From positions 23,633,425 through 23,697,424 of the forward strand of contig CM075771.1 of the NCBI GenBank assembly GCA_037974665.1: a stretch of DNA of 64,000 nucleotides, in the 5' to 3' direction. A program made the position numbers and the translations under genes. Below, one piece after another: positions 22,439 through 32,071 of the stretch. Each line of letters begins with the position of its first letter. Position 1 is the first letter of the stretch. A model generated the notes under the pieces. That model worked only from the letters and a program-made list of their open reading frames with translations. It was not told the DNA's origin and made no database searches. This DNA comes from Ehretia macrophylla. Lineage: Eukaryota > Streptophyta > Magnoliopsida > Boraginales > Ehretiaceae.

Positions 22439-23290
22439 TTCCTCTCTATACTATATTTTTACGGGAGTAGTTGAATTAGACCCCATTGATGTAATAGAGG
22501 AGGAGGAGCTGGTGGAGGTGTTTCCGTGATAGCACTTCTTTGCTTTGCTGGTGGTTGGTTACCAGATTTTGTGCGAGCCTTGCTTGATATGTATATTGCT
22601 TGGATGTCGCTGAATTTTGAGGCTTGTAGCCTTGTATGTATTTTCTAGTTTGAGGCCCCTACGGTCTTATGTTGTATAAGTTGAAAGAATGTAAAGTTGT
22701 AAACTTGTACTCTTGTGACTAGTAAGGAAATGCATGCTAATGGGATTGATTAGTGGCATAAATACTTGTGTAGTATGCATATCATTTTTGGGTTGCAAAG
22801 TTGGTTAATAAGAAATGTATGTTTCAAAGAAAGTTGGCTTGTTTGAGTTGTTTTATGGCTTTCGCAAGTATTATGATGATTTTAGGTTTTCGGATCGTCC
22901 GCAGTACAGAGGAGACTCCGTCCGTGTGTCGGGTCCGGGCTTGGCCTTTTGCGGGGTCGGGTCGGGGCGTGACAACTTCGCTTTGCATAAAGGTTAAGCC
23001 CGCAAACCAAGGGCGTGGGGCCTGTGACCAGGTCTCCGTCGCTCTGATTCCTATAACTTTTGATCCGTAGGGAGTTATGTGGTGCACAGCATACCGTTGG
23101 AAAGCTCTCCGAGAGCTCTTCGACGGGGGCGACAAGCCTGCTTTGATACGCTTGTTTTCGGAGCCCAAAATTGAATATTTTCATCAGTTTCCAGCCATTT
23201 TCTTCTTTTTGCGATATTTCTTCATCTCGGATCGTTCGCCAGTAGCCGCGGAAAGGACGACACATATGGGCTTAGCGCCCTCAACAAGAC

Positions 23291-23410
23291 GGGTGCGATC
23301 ATACCAACAGTAATGCACCAGATCCCATCAGAACTCCAAAGTTAAGCGTGCTTGGGCGAGAGTAGTACAAGGATGGGTGACCCCCTGGGAAGTCCTCGTG
23401 TTGCACCCCC
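23291..23410 (+). rRNA. 5S rRNA gene copy 7
   Basis: Full length. Helix II region CCAACAG; GCACCAGATCC; box A intact; AGTACAAGG. Ends GTGTTGCACCCCC. Confidence 0.95.
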
Positions 23411-23820
23411 TTTTCGTTTTGTTTTTTTGCCCCATTCATGCTTGCCAAAATGCTTTATCCGTCACATTTCTATTATCGAGTACCACCACAATTTGGGCAA
23501 GACAACTTCGCTTTGCGTATAGGCTAGGCTTGCAAAACAAGGGCGTGGGGCTTGTGACCAGGTCTCCGTCGTTCTGGTGCCCATAACTTTTGATCCGTAA
23601 GGAGTTGTGCGGTGCACAACATACCCTTGGAAAGCTCTGCGAGAGCTCTACGATGAGGACATCTACCTGCTTAGCTGTGCCTATTTTTCGTACCCAAAAT
23701 TGAACATTTTAATCAGTTTCGGGACACTTTTCTTCTTTTTGCGTTGTTTCTTCGTCCCGGATCGTTCGTCGCGAGATGCGAAAAGGACGACACATAAGGG
23801 CTTTGCACCCTCAACATGAC

Positions 23821-23940
23821 GGGTGCGATCATAGCATCAGTAATGCACCGGATCCTATCAGAACTCCAAGGTTAAGCGTGCTTGGGTGAGAGTAGTAGAA
23901 GGATGGGTGATCCCCTAGGAAGTCCTCTTGTTGCACCTCC
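23821..23940 (+). rRNA. 5S rRNA gene copy 8
   Basis: Full length. Changes: CATAGCATCAG, GATCCTATC, CCAAGGTTAAG in box A, GGGTGAGAGTAGTAGAAGG, and GATCCCCTAGG in the downstream control region. Confidence 0.95.
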
Positions 23941-24351
23941 CTTTTTGTTTTGTTTTTTTGCCCCGTTCATGCTTGCCAAAATATTTTACCCATCACATTT
24001 CTATTATCGAGTCCCACAGCAATTTGGGCAAGACAACTTCGCTTCGCGTAGAGGCTAGGCCCGCAAACCGAGGGAGTGGGGCTTGTGACCAGGTCTCCGT
24101 CTTTCTGGTGCCCATAACTTTTGATCCGTAAGGAGTTATGCGGCGCACAATATACCCTTGGAAAGCTCTCCAAGAGTTCTATGATGGGGACATCAGCCTG
24201 CTAGGCTGTGCTTGTTTTTCGGTCACAAAATTGAACGTTTCAATCAATTTTGAGACATTTTCTTTCTTTTTGCGCTCTTTCTTCGTCCCGGATCGTTCGT
24301 CAGGAGACGCGAAAAGGATGACACATAAGGGTTTTTCACCCTTAACATGAC

Positions 24352-24470
24352 AGGTGCGATCATACCATCAGTAATGCACCGGATCCTATCAGAACTTTGA
24401 AGTTAAGCATGCTTGGGCGAGAGTAGTACTTGGATGGGAGACCCTTGGGAAGTCCTGCTGTTGCACCCTC
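24352..24470 (+). rRNA. 5S rRNA gene copy 9
   Basis: About 119 nt. Starts AGGTGCG. Carries ACTTTGAAG, AAGCATGC, TACTTGGATGGGAGACC and GTCCTGCTG. The last two recur in copy 16, which ties the two copies to a duplicated block. Confidence 0.95.
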
Positions 24471-24883
24471 CCTTTTCATTTTGTTTTTTTGCCCCGTTCA
24501 GGCTTGCCAAGATTCTTTATCTGTCACATTTCTATTATCGAGTCCCACGGCATCTTGAGCAAGACAACTTCGCTTCGCATATAGGCTAGGCCCGCAAACT
24601 GAGGGCGTGGGGCTTGTGACCAGGTCTCCGTCGTTCTGGTGCCTATAACTTTTATTTCGTACGGTGTTATGCGGCACACAGCATACCCTTGGAAAGCTTT
24701 CCGAGAGCTCTACGACGGGGGCAGCAAACTTGCTTGTCTGTGCCTGTTTTCGGGGCACAAAATCGAACGTTTTAATCAGTTTTGGGCCACTTTTTTTCTT
24801 TTTACGTTGTTTCCACATCCCGGATCGTTCGTCGGGGGCCGTAAAAAGGACGACACATATGGGCTTTGCACCCTCAACATGAC

Positions 24884-25003
24884 GGGTGCGATCATACCAT
24901 CAGTAACACACTGGATCCCATCATAACTCCGAAGTTAAGAGTGCTTGGGCGAGACTAGTACAAGGATCGGTGACCACATAAGAAGTCCTCGTGTTGCACC
25001 CCC
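24884..25003 (+). rRNA. 5S rRNA gene copy 10
   Basis: Full length. GTAACACACTGG, AAGAGTGC, GACTAGTACAAGGATCGG, GACCACATAAGAAG. The GACTAGTACAAGGATCG word recurs in copy 17. Confidence 0.95.
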
Positions 25004-25407
25004 CTTTTCGTTCTATTTTTTTGCCCAGTTTAGGCTTGCCAAGATGCTTTATCCATCACATTTCTATTATCAAGTCCCACGGCATCTTGTGTAAGACAAT
25101 TTCGCTTCGCGTAGAGGCTAGGCCCACAAACCGAGAGCATGGTGCCTATGACCAGGTCTCCGTTGCTCCGATGCCAATAACTTTTGATGTGTAAGGAGTT
25201 ATGCAGCGCATAGCATACTCTAGGGAAGTTCTCTGAGAGCTCTACGACGGGGGCAGCTCGGCTGCGCCTGTTTTCAGGACCCAAAATCGAATGTTTTAAT
25301 CAGTTTTGGGCCATTTTTCTTCTTTTTGTACTGTTTCTTCGTCCTGGATCATTCGTCGGGAGCCGCGAAAAGGACGACACATAAGGGCTTTGCGACCTCA
25401 ACATGAC

Positions 25408-25527
25408 TGGTGCGATCATACCATCAGTAATGCACCGTATCCCATCAGAACTCCAAAGTTAAGTGTGCTTGCGTAAGAGTAGTACTAGGATGGGTAACCC
25501 CCTAGGAAGTCCTCGTGTTGCACCCCC
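25408..25527 (+). rRNA. 5S rRNA gene copy 11
   Basis: Full length. Starts TGGTGCG. CACCGTATCCC, AAGTGTGCTTGCGTAAGAG and GGGTAACCCC. Closest to copy 18. Confidence 0.95.
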
Positions 25528-25939
25528 TTTTTTGTTTTGTTTTTTTGCCTCGTTCAGACTTGTCAAAATGCTTTATCCGTTACATTTCTATTATCGAGTC
25601 CCACGACATCTTGGGCAAGACAACTTCGCTTTGCGTAGAGGCTAGGCCCGCAAACCGAGGGTGTGGGGCCTGTGACCAGGTCTCCGTCGCTCTGATACCC
25701 ATAACTTTTGATACGTAAGGAGTTATACGGCACACAACATACCCTTGAAAAGCTCTTCGAGAGCTCTACGACCGCGGAAGCAAACCTGCTTGGCTGCGCC
25801 TATTTTCGGGGCCCAAAATCGAATGTTTTAATCAGTTTTCGGCCATTTTTCTTCTTTTTGAGCTGTTACTTCGTCCCGGATCGTTTGTCGGGAGCCGTTA
25901 AAAGGACAACACATAAGGGCTTTGCGCCCTCAACATGAC

Positions 25940-26059
25940 GGGTGCAATCATACCATCAGTAATGCACCCGATACCATCAGAACTTTGAAGTTAAGTGTGC
26001 TTGGTCGAGAGTAGTACTATGATGGGTGACCCCCTGGGAAGTCCTCGTGTTGCACCCCC
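25940..26059 (+). rRNA. 5S rRNA gene copy 12
   Basis: Full length. GCAATC, GCACCCGATACC, ACTTTGAAG, AAGTGTGCTTGGTCGAG and CTATGATGGG. Confidence 0.95.
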
Positions 26060-26486
26060 TTTTTGTTTTATTTTTTTGCCCCATTTAGGCTTGCCAAGAT
26101 GCTTTATCCATCACATTTCTATTATCGAGTCCCACAGCATCTTGGGCAAGACAACTTCACTTCGCGAAGAGGCCCGGCATGCAAACCGAGGCCGTGGGGC
26201 CAGTGAACAGGTCACCATCGTTGTGGTGCCCATAACTTTTGATTCGTAACGAGTTATGCGGCGCACTGCATACCCTTCGAAAGCTCTTAGAGAGCTCCAC
26301 GACGGGGGCAGCAAGTTTGCGGGGCAACAAGCTTGCTTGGCTGTGCCCATTTTTGGGGCCCAAAATTGAACATTTTCATCAGTTTTGGGCCACTTTTCTT
26401 CTTTTTGAGCTGTTACTTCGTCCTGGATCGTTTGTCCGGAGCCGTTAAAAGGATAACACATAAGGGCTTTGCGCCCTCAACATGAT

Positions 26487-26605
26487 GGGTGTGATCATAC
26501 CATCAGTAATGCACCAGATCCAATCAGAACTCCAAAGTTATGCGTGCTTGGGCGAGAGTAGTAATAGGATGGGTACCCCCTTGGGAAGTAATCGTGTTGC
26601 ACCCC
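26487..26605 (+). rRNA. 5S rRNA gene copy 13
   Basis: About 119 nt. GTGATC, CAGATCCAATC, AAGTTATGCG in box A, GTAATAGG, a base lost in GGGTACCCCC, and GAAGTAATCG. Confidence 0.95.
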
Positions 26606-27018
26606 ACCTTTTCGTATTGTCTTTTTGCCCCGTTCATGCTTGCCAAAATGCTTTATCCGTAACATTTCTATTATCGAGTCCCACGGCATCTTGGGCATGA
26701 CAACTTCGCTTCACGTAGAGGCTGGGCCTGCAAACCGAGGGCGTGGGGCCTATGACCAGGTCTCCGTCATTCCAGTGCCAATAACTTTTGATCCGTAAGG
26801 AGTTGTGTGGCTCACAACATACCCTTGGAAAGCTTTTCGAGAGCTCTACGATGAGGACATCTGCCTGCTTAGCTGTGCCTATTTTTCGTGCCCAAAATCG
26901 AATGTTTTAATCAGTTTCGGTACACTTTTCTTCTTTTTGCATTGTTTCTTCGTCCTGGATCGTTCGTCGCGAGATGCGAAAAGGACGACACATAAGGGCT
27001 TTGCACCCTCAACATGAC

Positions 27019-27099
27019 GGGTGCGATCATAGCATCAGTAATGCACCGGATCCTATATGAACTCCAAGGTTAAGCGTGCTTGGGCGAGAGTAGTACAAG
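27019..27099 (+). pseudogene. 5S rRNA gene copy 14, 3' truncated
   Basis: Only about 81 nt remain. GTAGTACAAG runs straight into spacer ACAACTTCGCTTCGCG. About 130 bp are missing: gene positions after ~81 and the first part of the spacer. CAAG occurs at both ends of the deleted segment, a microhomology junction. The downstream control region and terminator are gone. Confidence 0.92.
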
Positions 27100-27418
27100 A
27101 CAACTTCGCTTCGCGTAGAGGCTAGGCCCTCAAACCGAGGGCGTGGGGCCTGTGACCAGGTCTCCGTCTTTCTAGTACCCATAACTTTTGATCCGTAAGG
27201 AGTTATGCGGTGTAGAACATACCCTTGGAAAGCTCTCCGAGAGTTCTACGACAGGGACATTAGCCTGCTCGGCTGTGCTTGTTTTTTGGTCCCAAACTCG
27301 AATGTTTTATTTAGTTTTGATACATTTTTTTTCTTTTTGCGCTCATTCTTTATCCCGGAGCGTTCATCGTGAGACGCGAAAAGGACGACACATAAGGGTT
27401 TTGCACCCTCAGCATGGC

Positions 27419-27538
27419 AGGTGCGATCATAGCATCAGTAATGCATCGAATCCCATCAGAACTTCAAAGTTAAGCGTGCTTGGGCAACAGTAGTACAAGG
27501 ATGGGCGACCCCCTGGGAAGTCCTCGTGTTTCAACCCC
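27419..27538 (+). rRNA. 5S rRNA gene copy 15
   Basis: Full length. Starts AGGTGCG. CATAGCATCAG, GCATCGAATCC, ACTTCAAAG, GGGCAACAG, GGGCGACC and GTGTTTCAACCCC. Confidence 0.95.
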
Positions 27539-27949
27539 CATTTTCGTTTTATTTTTTGCCCAGTTCAGGCATGCCAATATGCTTTATCCGTCACATTTCT
27601 ATTATCGAGTCCTATGGCAACTTGGGCAAGACAACTTCGCTTCGCGTAGAGGCTAGGCCCTCAAACCGAAGGCGTGGGGCCTGTGGCCAGGTCTCCGTCG
27701 TCCTAGTAGCCATAACTTTTGATCCGTAAGGAGTTATGCGGCTCACAGCATACCGTTGGGAAGCTCTCCGAGAGTTCTATGACGGGGACATTAGCCTGCT
27801 CGGCTGTGCTTGTTTTTTGGTCCCAAACTCGAATGTTTTATTTAGTTTTGATACATTTTTTTTCTTTTTGCTCTCATTCTTCATCCCGGATCGTTCATCG
27901 GGAGCCGCAAAAAGGACGACACATAAGGGCTTTGTACCCTCAAAATGAC

Positions 27950-28068
27950 GGGTGCGATCATACCATGAGTAATGCACTGGATCCTATTAGAACTCAGACG
28001 TTAGGCATGCTTGGGAGAAAGTTGTACTAGGATGGGAGACCCCTGGGAAGTCCTGCTGTTGCACCCCC
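27950..28068 (+). rRNA. 5S rRNA gene copy 16
   Basis: About 119 nt and one of the most diverged: CCATGAGTAATG, CACTGGATCCTATTAG, ACTCAGACGTTAGGCATGC in box A, GGGAGAAAGTTGTAC, GGGAGACC and GTCCTGCTG. Confidence 0.93.
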
Positions 28069-28479
28069 TTTTCATTTTATTTTTTTGCCCCGTTCTGGCT
28101 TGCCAAGATTCTTTATCCGTCCCATTTCTATTATCGAGTCCCATGGCATCTTGAGCAAGCCAACTTCGCTTCATGTACAGGCTAGGCCCACAAACCGAGG
28201 GCTTGGGGCTTGTGACTAGGTCACCGTCGTTTTGGTGCCCATAATTTTTGATCCGTACAGAGTTATGCAGCACACAGCATACCCTTGGAAAGCTCTCTAG
28301 GAGATTTACGACGGGGGTAGCAAGCCTATTTGTCTATGCCTATTTTCGGAGCCTAAAATTGAACGTTTTAATCAGTTTTTGGCCACTTTTCTTCTTTTTG
28401 CATTGTTTCGACGTCAAGGACAGTTCGCCGGGAACTGCAAAAAGGACGACACATATGGGCTTTGCACCATCGACATGAC

Positions 28480-28599
28480 GGTTGCGATCATACCATCAGT
28501 AATGCACTAGATCCCATCAGAACTCCAAAGTTAAGAGTGCTTGGGCGAGACTAGTACAAGGATCGATGACCCCGTGAGAAGTCCTTGTGTTGCAGCCCC
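28480..28599 (+). rRNA. 5S rRNA gene copy 17
   Basis: Full length. Starts GTTGCG. GCACTAGATCC, AAGAGTGC, GACTAGTACAAGGATCGA, CCCGTGAGAAG, GTTGCAGCCC. Confidence 0.95.
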
Positions 28600-29009
28600 C
28601 TTTTTGTTTATTTTTTTGCCCCGTTCAGGCTTGCTAAGATGCTTTATCCTTCACATTTCTATTATCGAGTCCCACGGCATCTTGTGCAAGACAACTTTGC
28701 TTCACGTAAAGGCTAGGCCTGCAAACCGAGGGCGTGGGGCCTGTGACCAGGTCTCCGTTACTCTGATGCCTATAACTTTTGATCCGTAAGGGGTTATATG
28801 GCGCATAGCATACCGTTGAGAAGTTCTCCGAGTGCTCTAAGATGGGGGCAGCACGCCTGCTTGGCTGTGCCTATTTTCAGGGCCCAAAATGGAACGTTTT
28901 AATCAGTTTTGGGTCACATTTCTTCTTTTCGCGCTGTTCTTCATACCGTATCGTTCATCGGGAGCCGCAAAAAGGATGACACATAAGGGCTTTGCGGCCT
29001 CAACATGAA

Positions 29010-29129
29010 GGGTATGATCATGCCATCAGTAATGCACCGTATCCCATCAGAACTCCAAAGTTATGTGTGCTTGTGTAAGAGTAGTACTTGGAGGGGTGAC
29101 CCCCTAGGAAGTCCTCGTGTTGCACCCCC
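29010..29129 (+). rRNA. 5S rRNA gene copy 18
   Basis: Full length. GGGTATGATCATGCC, CACCGTATCCC, AAGTTATGTGTGCTTGTGTAAG, TACTTGGAGGGG. Element D is inserted in the spacer 94 bp after it. Confidence 0.95.
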
Positions 29130-30616
29130 CTTTTCATTTTGTTTTTTTGCCTCGTTCAGGCTTGTCAAGATGCTTTATCCGTCACATTTCTATTATCGAG
29201 TCCCACGACATCTTGGGCAAGACTGTGACGCCCGCGTTTTAGCCATGCATTTAATTACTGTTGCATCCCTTGTTTGCGCATTTACTTCTGTGCCTTACTA
29301 ACTGACTTTTGTGACTACTATTCACGCCATTTTTAAACTGCCTTCTATTAGTTAATTAGCATTTTTATTAAATCATATTAATTGTAAAAGTAGTGGGAAA
29401 AATGTTTATTTGAACTAAAGGTGTTAGGAGGGCTCGTTTAGAAAATGATTTTTGTAGTTGAGTGAATAGTATTATGTAACTAACTTAGGTAATTAATTAG
29501 CTAGCATATATTTTACTATCTAAGCTCGTTTTAAGCTCAATAAGCGCATTATATTAGATCACTTAAGCACCCAAATGACCCTACCTCAACTTAGCCCCTT
29601 TTATATATCACTTAAGCTCAAAAAATGCAAAAGAAAAAAAAATAAAAAGCTGAAAAATAGAAGCAGAAACCCGACAGCAGCATTAGGAGGAAAGGAAGAG
29701 ATTTTGCTCACCAAGCCTCCAATCCAAGCCTCTCCAAGCCTTGAGCAACTAGTGTAGGGTGTGTGCAAGGTTCCTAGGTGCTCCTACGCGCTTTGGTGAG
29801 GGATTTCACGGCTTGTTTTTGCATTTCAAAATAGTTGTCAATTTCTTGATTTGTTAAAAATGTGATCAAATGCCATTGTATTTGTTATCTATGCTATTAT
29901 ACCATGTATATGAATGCTAGAGAACATATTTGAGCCATCGTTTCGCAATTTAAACGGTTAGAATCGTTAGTTTGATTTTTAGGGTGAATAGTGATATTTT
30001 TCTAGGGTTTTGCGTAATTGCTCGAATTAGCTTGATTTAATACTTCTAATAGATGGCTTAGGTGCTAGTGAAGGTAACCTAATAGCCTCGTGCACTTGCA
30101 TTGTCCTTAAATCGCTTAAAAATGGAAAATAGACGACTTTAATTTGGGACTTTCGGGGTTAATGCGAATCCGAGTGGATTCGGGCTTCAATTCTAGTATC
30201 CTTAGGCTACCTAGGTGCTATAGAGGCCTTGATATCCGTTGTTTGAAGCCCGGACATTGTATGTGTAGTTTAAAGCCATAAGAGGAAATTTGGGGCTTTC
30301 GGGGTAATCGCTGGCATTTGAATGAGTTAGAGGGTTGAGAGGGTACCTTGAGGGTTAGTTAGAAGGTTGGGAGAGTTTCCTTTGAAAATAGAATCATCAA
30401 CCTTGGTTTGGAAGAGAAATAGTTTGAAAAACAAAGGGGTTTAGGTGCAATTTCAGTTAACTCACACTTCTAAACCCATGGCATGACTCCTTAAGTGTTT
30501 ATATGTGGTTTCAAGTTGATTTGGAGCTTTTGGCATGATTCTATGCTTATTTTGTATATGTTCCTTTGTAAACTGCTTATTAGCTTCTATAATTGCTTCT
30601 ATTCTAATTGCATCGA

Positions 30617-30637
30617 GATCAACCTACTTTGTTGATC
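30617..30637 (+). promoter_or_regulatory. LTR hairpin A (element D, 5' LTR)
   Basis: GATCAAC pairs perfectly with GTTGATC; loop CTACTTT (30624-30630). In the 3' LTR (38161-38181) one stem base is changed to G, which leaves a G-U pair. Confidence 0.65.
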
Positions 30638-31091
30638 CTCCTATGTGTTAATGCTTATATTATTGTTATTAACGTGCCATTGTTAAGTGCATTGCATAGT
30701 GGTTGCGCAACCATAGTGTCAGGGGCGGATGTGTTGAATATCGGCTGGGCGGCAGAGGGCTTGCCGGTGGATATTCAAACTCCGTGCCCTAGTCCCTCAT
30801 TCGCCTGGTCCGGAGATTGCTAGGGGATGTTGGATCGTAGGCTTATCGGGGTACATCCGGAGTACACCCACTAGAGTGTTTGGGGATTATGCCGGCTTAT
30901 CGTGATCGTGCTCGTGGTTCGTGGATCGTGATTGAAGACCAGTGAAGATTGGTGTATAGGGGATTGTGTGAAATGTATCCTTTTAAATGTGTGGTTACCT
31001 TAGTTATCATTGTTTCTTAAATTGTCTAAGTGATATTGTTGTATAACTGCATTATCTGTTGCATTGCACGCCCCGGGACTATATCCCTCAC

Positions 31092-31131
31092 TGGGCAACA
31101 GTGGTTGCTCATACCTCGATATATGTTTCAG
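31092..31131 (+). promoter_or_regulatory. LTR hairpin B and acceptor-like site (element D, 5' LTR)
   Basis: TGGGCAA (31092-31098) pairs with TTGCTCA (31105-31111) with one G-U. CTCAT is branch-point-like, and TTTCAG|G lies 20 nt beyond. Repeated at 38636-38675. Confidence 0.6.
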
Positions 31132-31725
31132 GAGACGCTGAGGATGATCCCCAGCTTGTTGAGTTAGTTGAGGAAGAAGAAGTTCAGACTGATCCTCTAC
31201 CTTAGTTGTCGTGCTTGATAGCTTGAGGTGGTTAATGAATTTGCTGCTATGTGGAAAGTTCAACTAATTGCTTTATGTACTATTTTGTGGCCTAAGGGCT
31301 ATGTATATGCTTGTTGTATAAGTTGAAGACTAGTTGGTTGTGGTGTAGTTTTGAAAGCCTACGTACTGTAATAACTTATGAACTACTTCTATTCGCTTTG
31401 TTTGCTTGGGAGTGAATGGCTTAAAATAGAAATGTTTGACCTTTCAATTATGTTTAATTGATTTCCTAGAATGTCATGATTATAAAACTATGTTGACAAC
31501 TAGTTCTCGCATGCTTGTGTGTTTTGGAACTATAGTGTACTATAAGGCTCGGATGGCCTTAGAACTTTGTTGTTTAATTAAGAAAAGCTTGTATTGTATT
31601 GTTGGGATTTTGTTTGAGAGATTCCAGGTTTTTAGAATGTCCACGGTACAGGGGAGACTCTGTCAGTGTGTCGGGTCCGGACTTAACCTTTAGCTTGGGG
31701 GTTGGGTCAGGGCGTGACATTTAAG

Positions 31726-31737
31726 TGGTATTAGAGC
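31726..31737 (+). other. Element D primer binding site
   Basis: TGGTATTAGAGC, six bases after the 5' LTR, one C-to-T mismatch to the initiator-Met primer site seen in elements A, B and E. Confidence 0.85.
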
Positions 31738-32071
31738 TATAGATTGCATGAAGCCGGGTTAAATTTCTCGGTCTGTGGGTAGAGATTTGTTATGTGACTT
31801 TGTGAATGCATGAATCCTTGATTTTGATTGACTTAAGTGAAATTTGAATTATGAATGAACATGCTAGCATGAAAATGGAATATCAAGAGTCTAGAATATC
31901 AAGTATGATCTAGCGATTTATGTGTACTTCAAGAATGTGGAATATCTATTTGAACTTCTATGTACTTGACTTTATGTGAATCTAATTGGACTTTTCTTTA
32001 TGTGTTTACTTATAAATTGCATATATACATATATATACCTGTCATAACACTTTGCATTCTAACTATTTGAG

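Larger units (their letters stand above)
20743..22974 (+). mobile_element. Solo LTR C of a Ty3/gypsy-type element
   Basis: 2,232 bp running TGTAATACCCG...GGGGCGTGACA, flanked by ACTTC (20738-20742 and 22975-22979). No PBS, PPT, coding region or second LTR is present, so it is a solo LTR left by LTR-LTR recombination. It shares with element B the module CTCTCTGGG...CCCAGGGAG (22065-22150), and with element D the terminal GGGGAGACTC-like and GTGTGTCGGGTCCGG words. Orientation is + from the order of these parts. Landmarks: TATA-like CTTATAAG near 21025, donor-like CTAAG|GTGAGGG (GT at 21203), hairpin A (21961-21985), hairpin B (22419-22438). Confidence 0.93.
22975..29223 (+). repeat. 5S rDNA array, block 3 (12 gene copies)
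   Basis: From solo LTR C to element D. Periods between gene starts are mostly 530-532 bp, with 524, 547 and 400 bp exceptions. The 547-bp unit before 26487 holds a local spacer duplication (GCAAGTTTGC then GGGGCAACAAGCTTGC, about 26310-26335). The 400-bp unit results from a deletion in copy 14. Spacer order is as in block 1. Confidence 0.95.
29224..31719 (+). repeat. Element D 5' LTR
   Basis: Landmarks in order: TATA-like TTTTATATATC (about 29599-29609), donor-like TTTG|GTGAGGG (GT at 29796), hairpin A (30617-30637), GC-rich module GGCTGGGCGG... (about 30739-30840), hairpin B (31092-31111), acceptor-like TTTCAG|G (31130-31131), acidic short frame to TAG at about 31203, TTGTATAAGTTGAA word (about 31314), and terminus GGGCGTGACA. 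Confidence 0.95.

Noticed and set aside
20743..22974. Solo LTR C as a DNA transposon or host gene
   Set aside because: TG...CA ends, 5-bp TSD and sequence shared with the LTRs of elements B and D fit an LTR; no terminal inverted repeats or transposase were seen.
29575..29757. 60-codon Lys-rich frame in the element D 5' LTR
   Set aside because: It covers the A-rich leader downstream of a TATA-like word, has no recognisable motif, and is not matched in other families.
31131..31203. Spliced ATG-started peptide in LTRs of families C, D and E like the one in A
   Set aside because: Joining the donor-like and acceptor-like sites puts a stop close upstream with no later ATG in C, D and E, so a shared spliced protein is not supported; only the downstream frame is reported.
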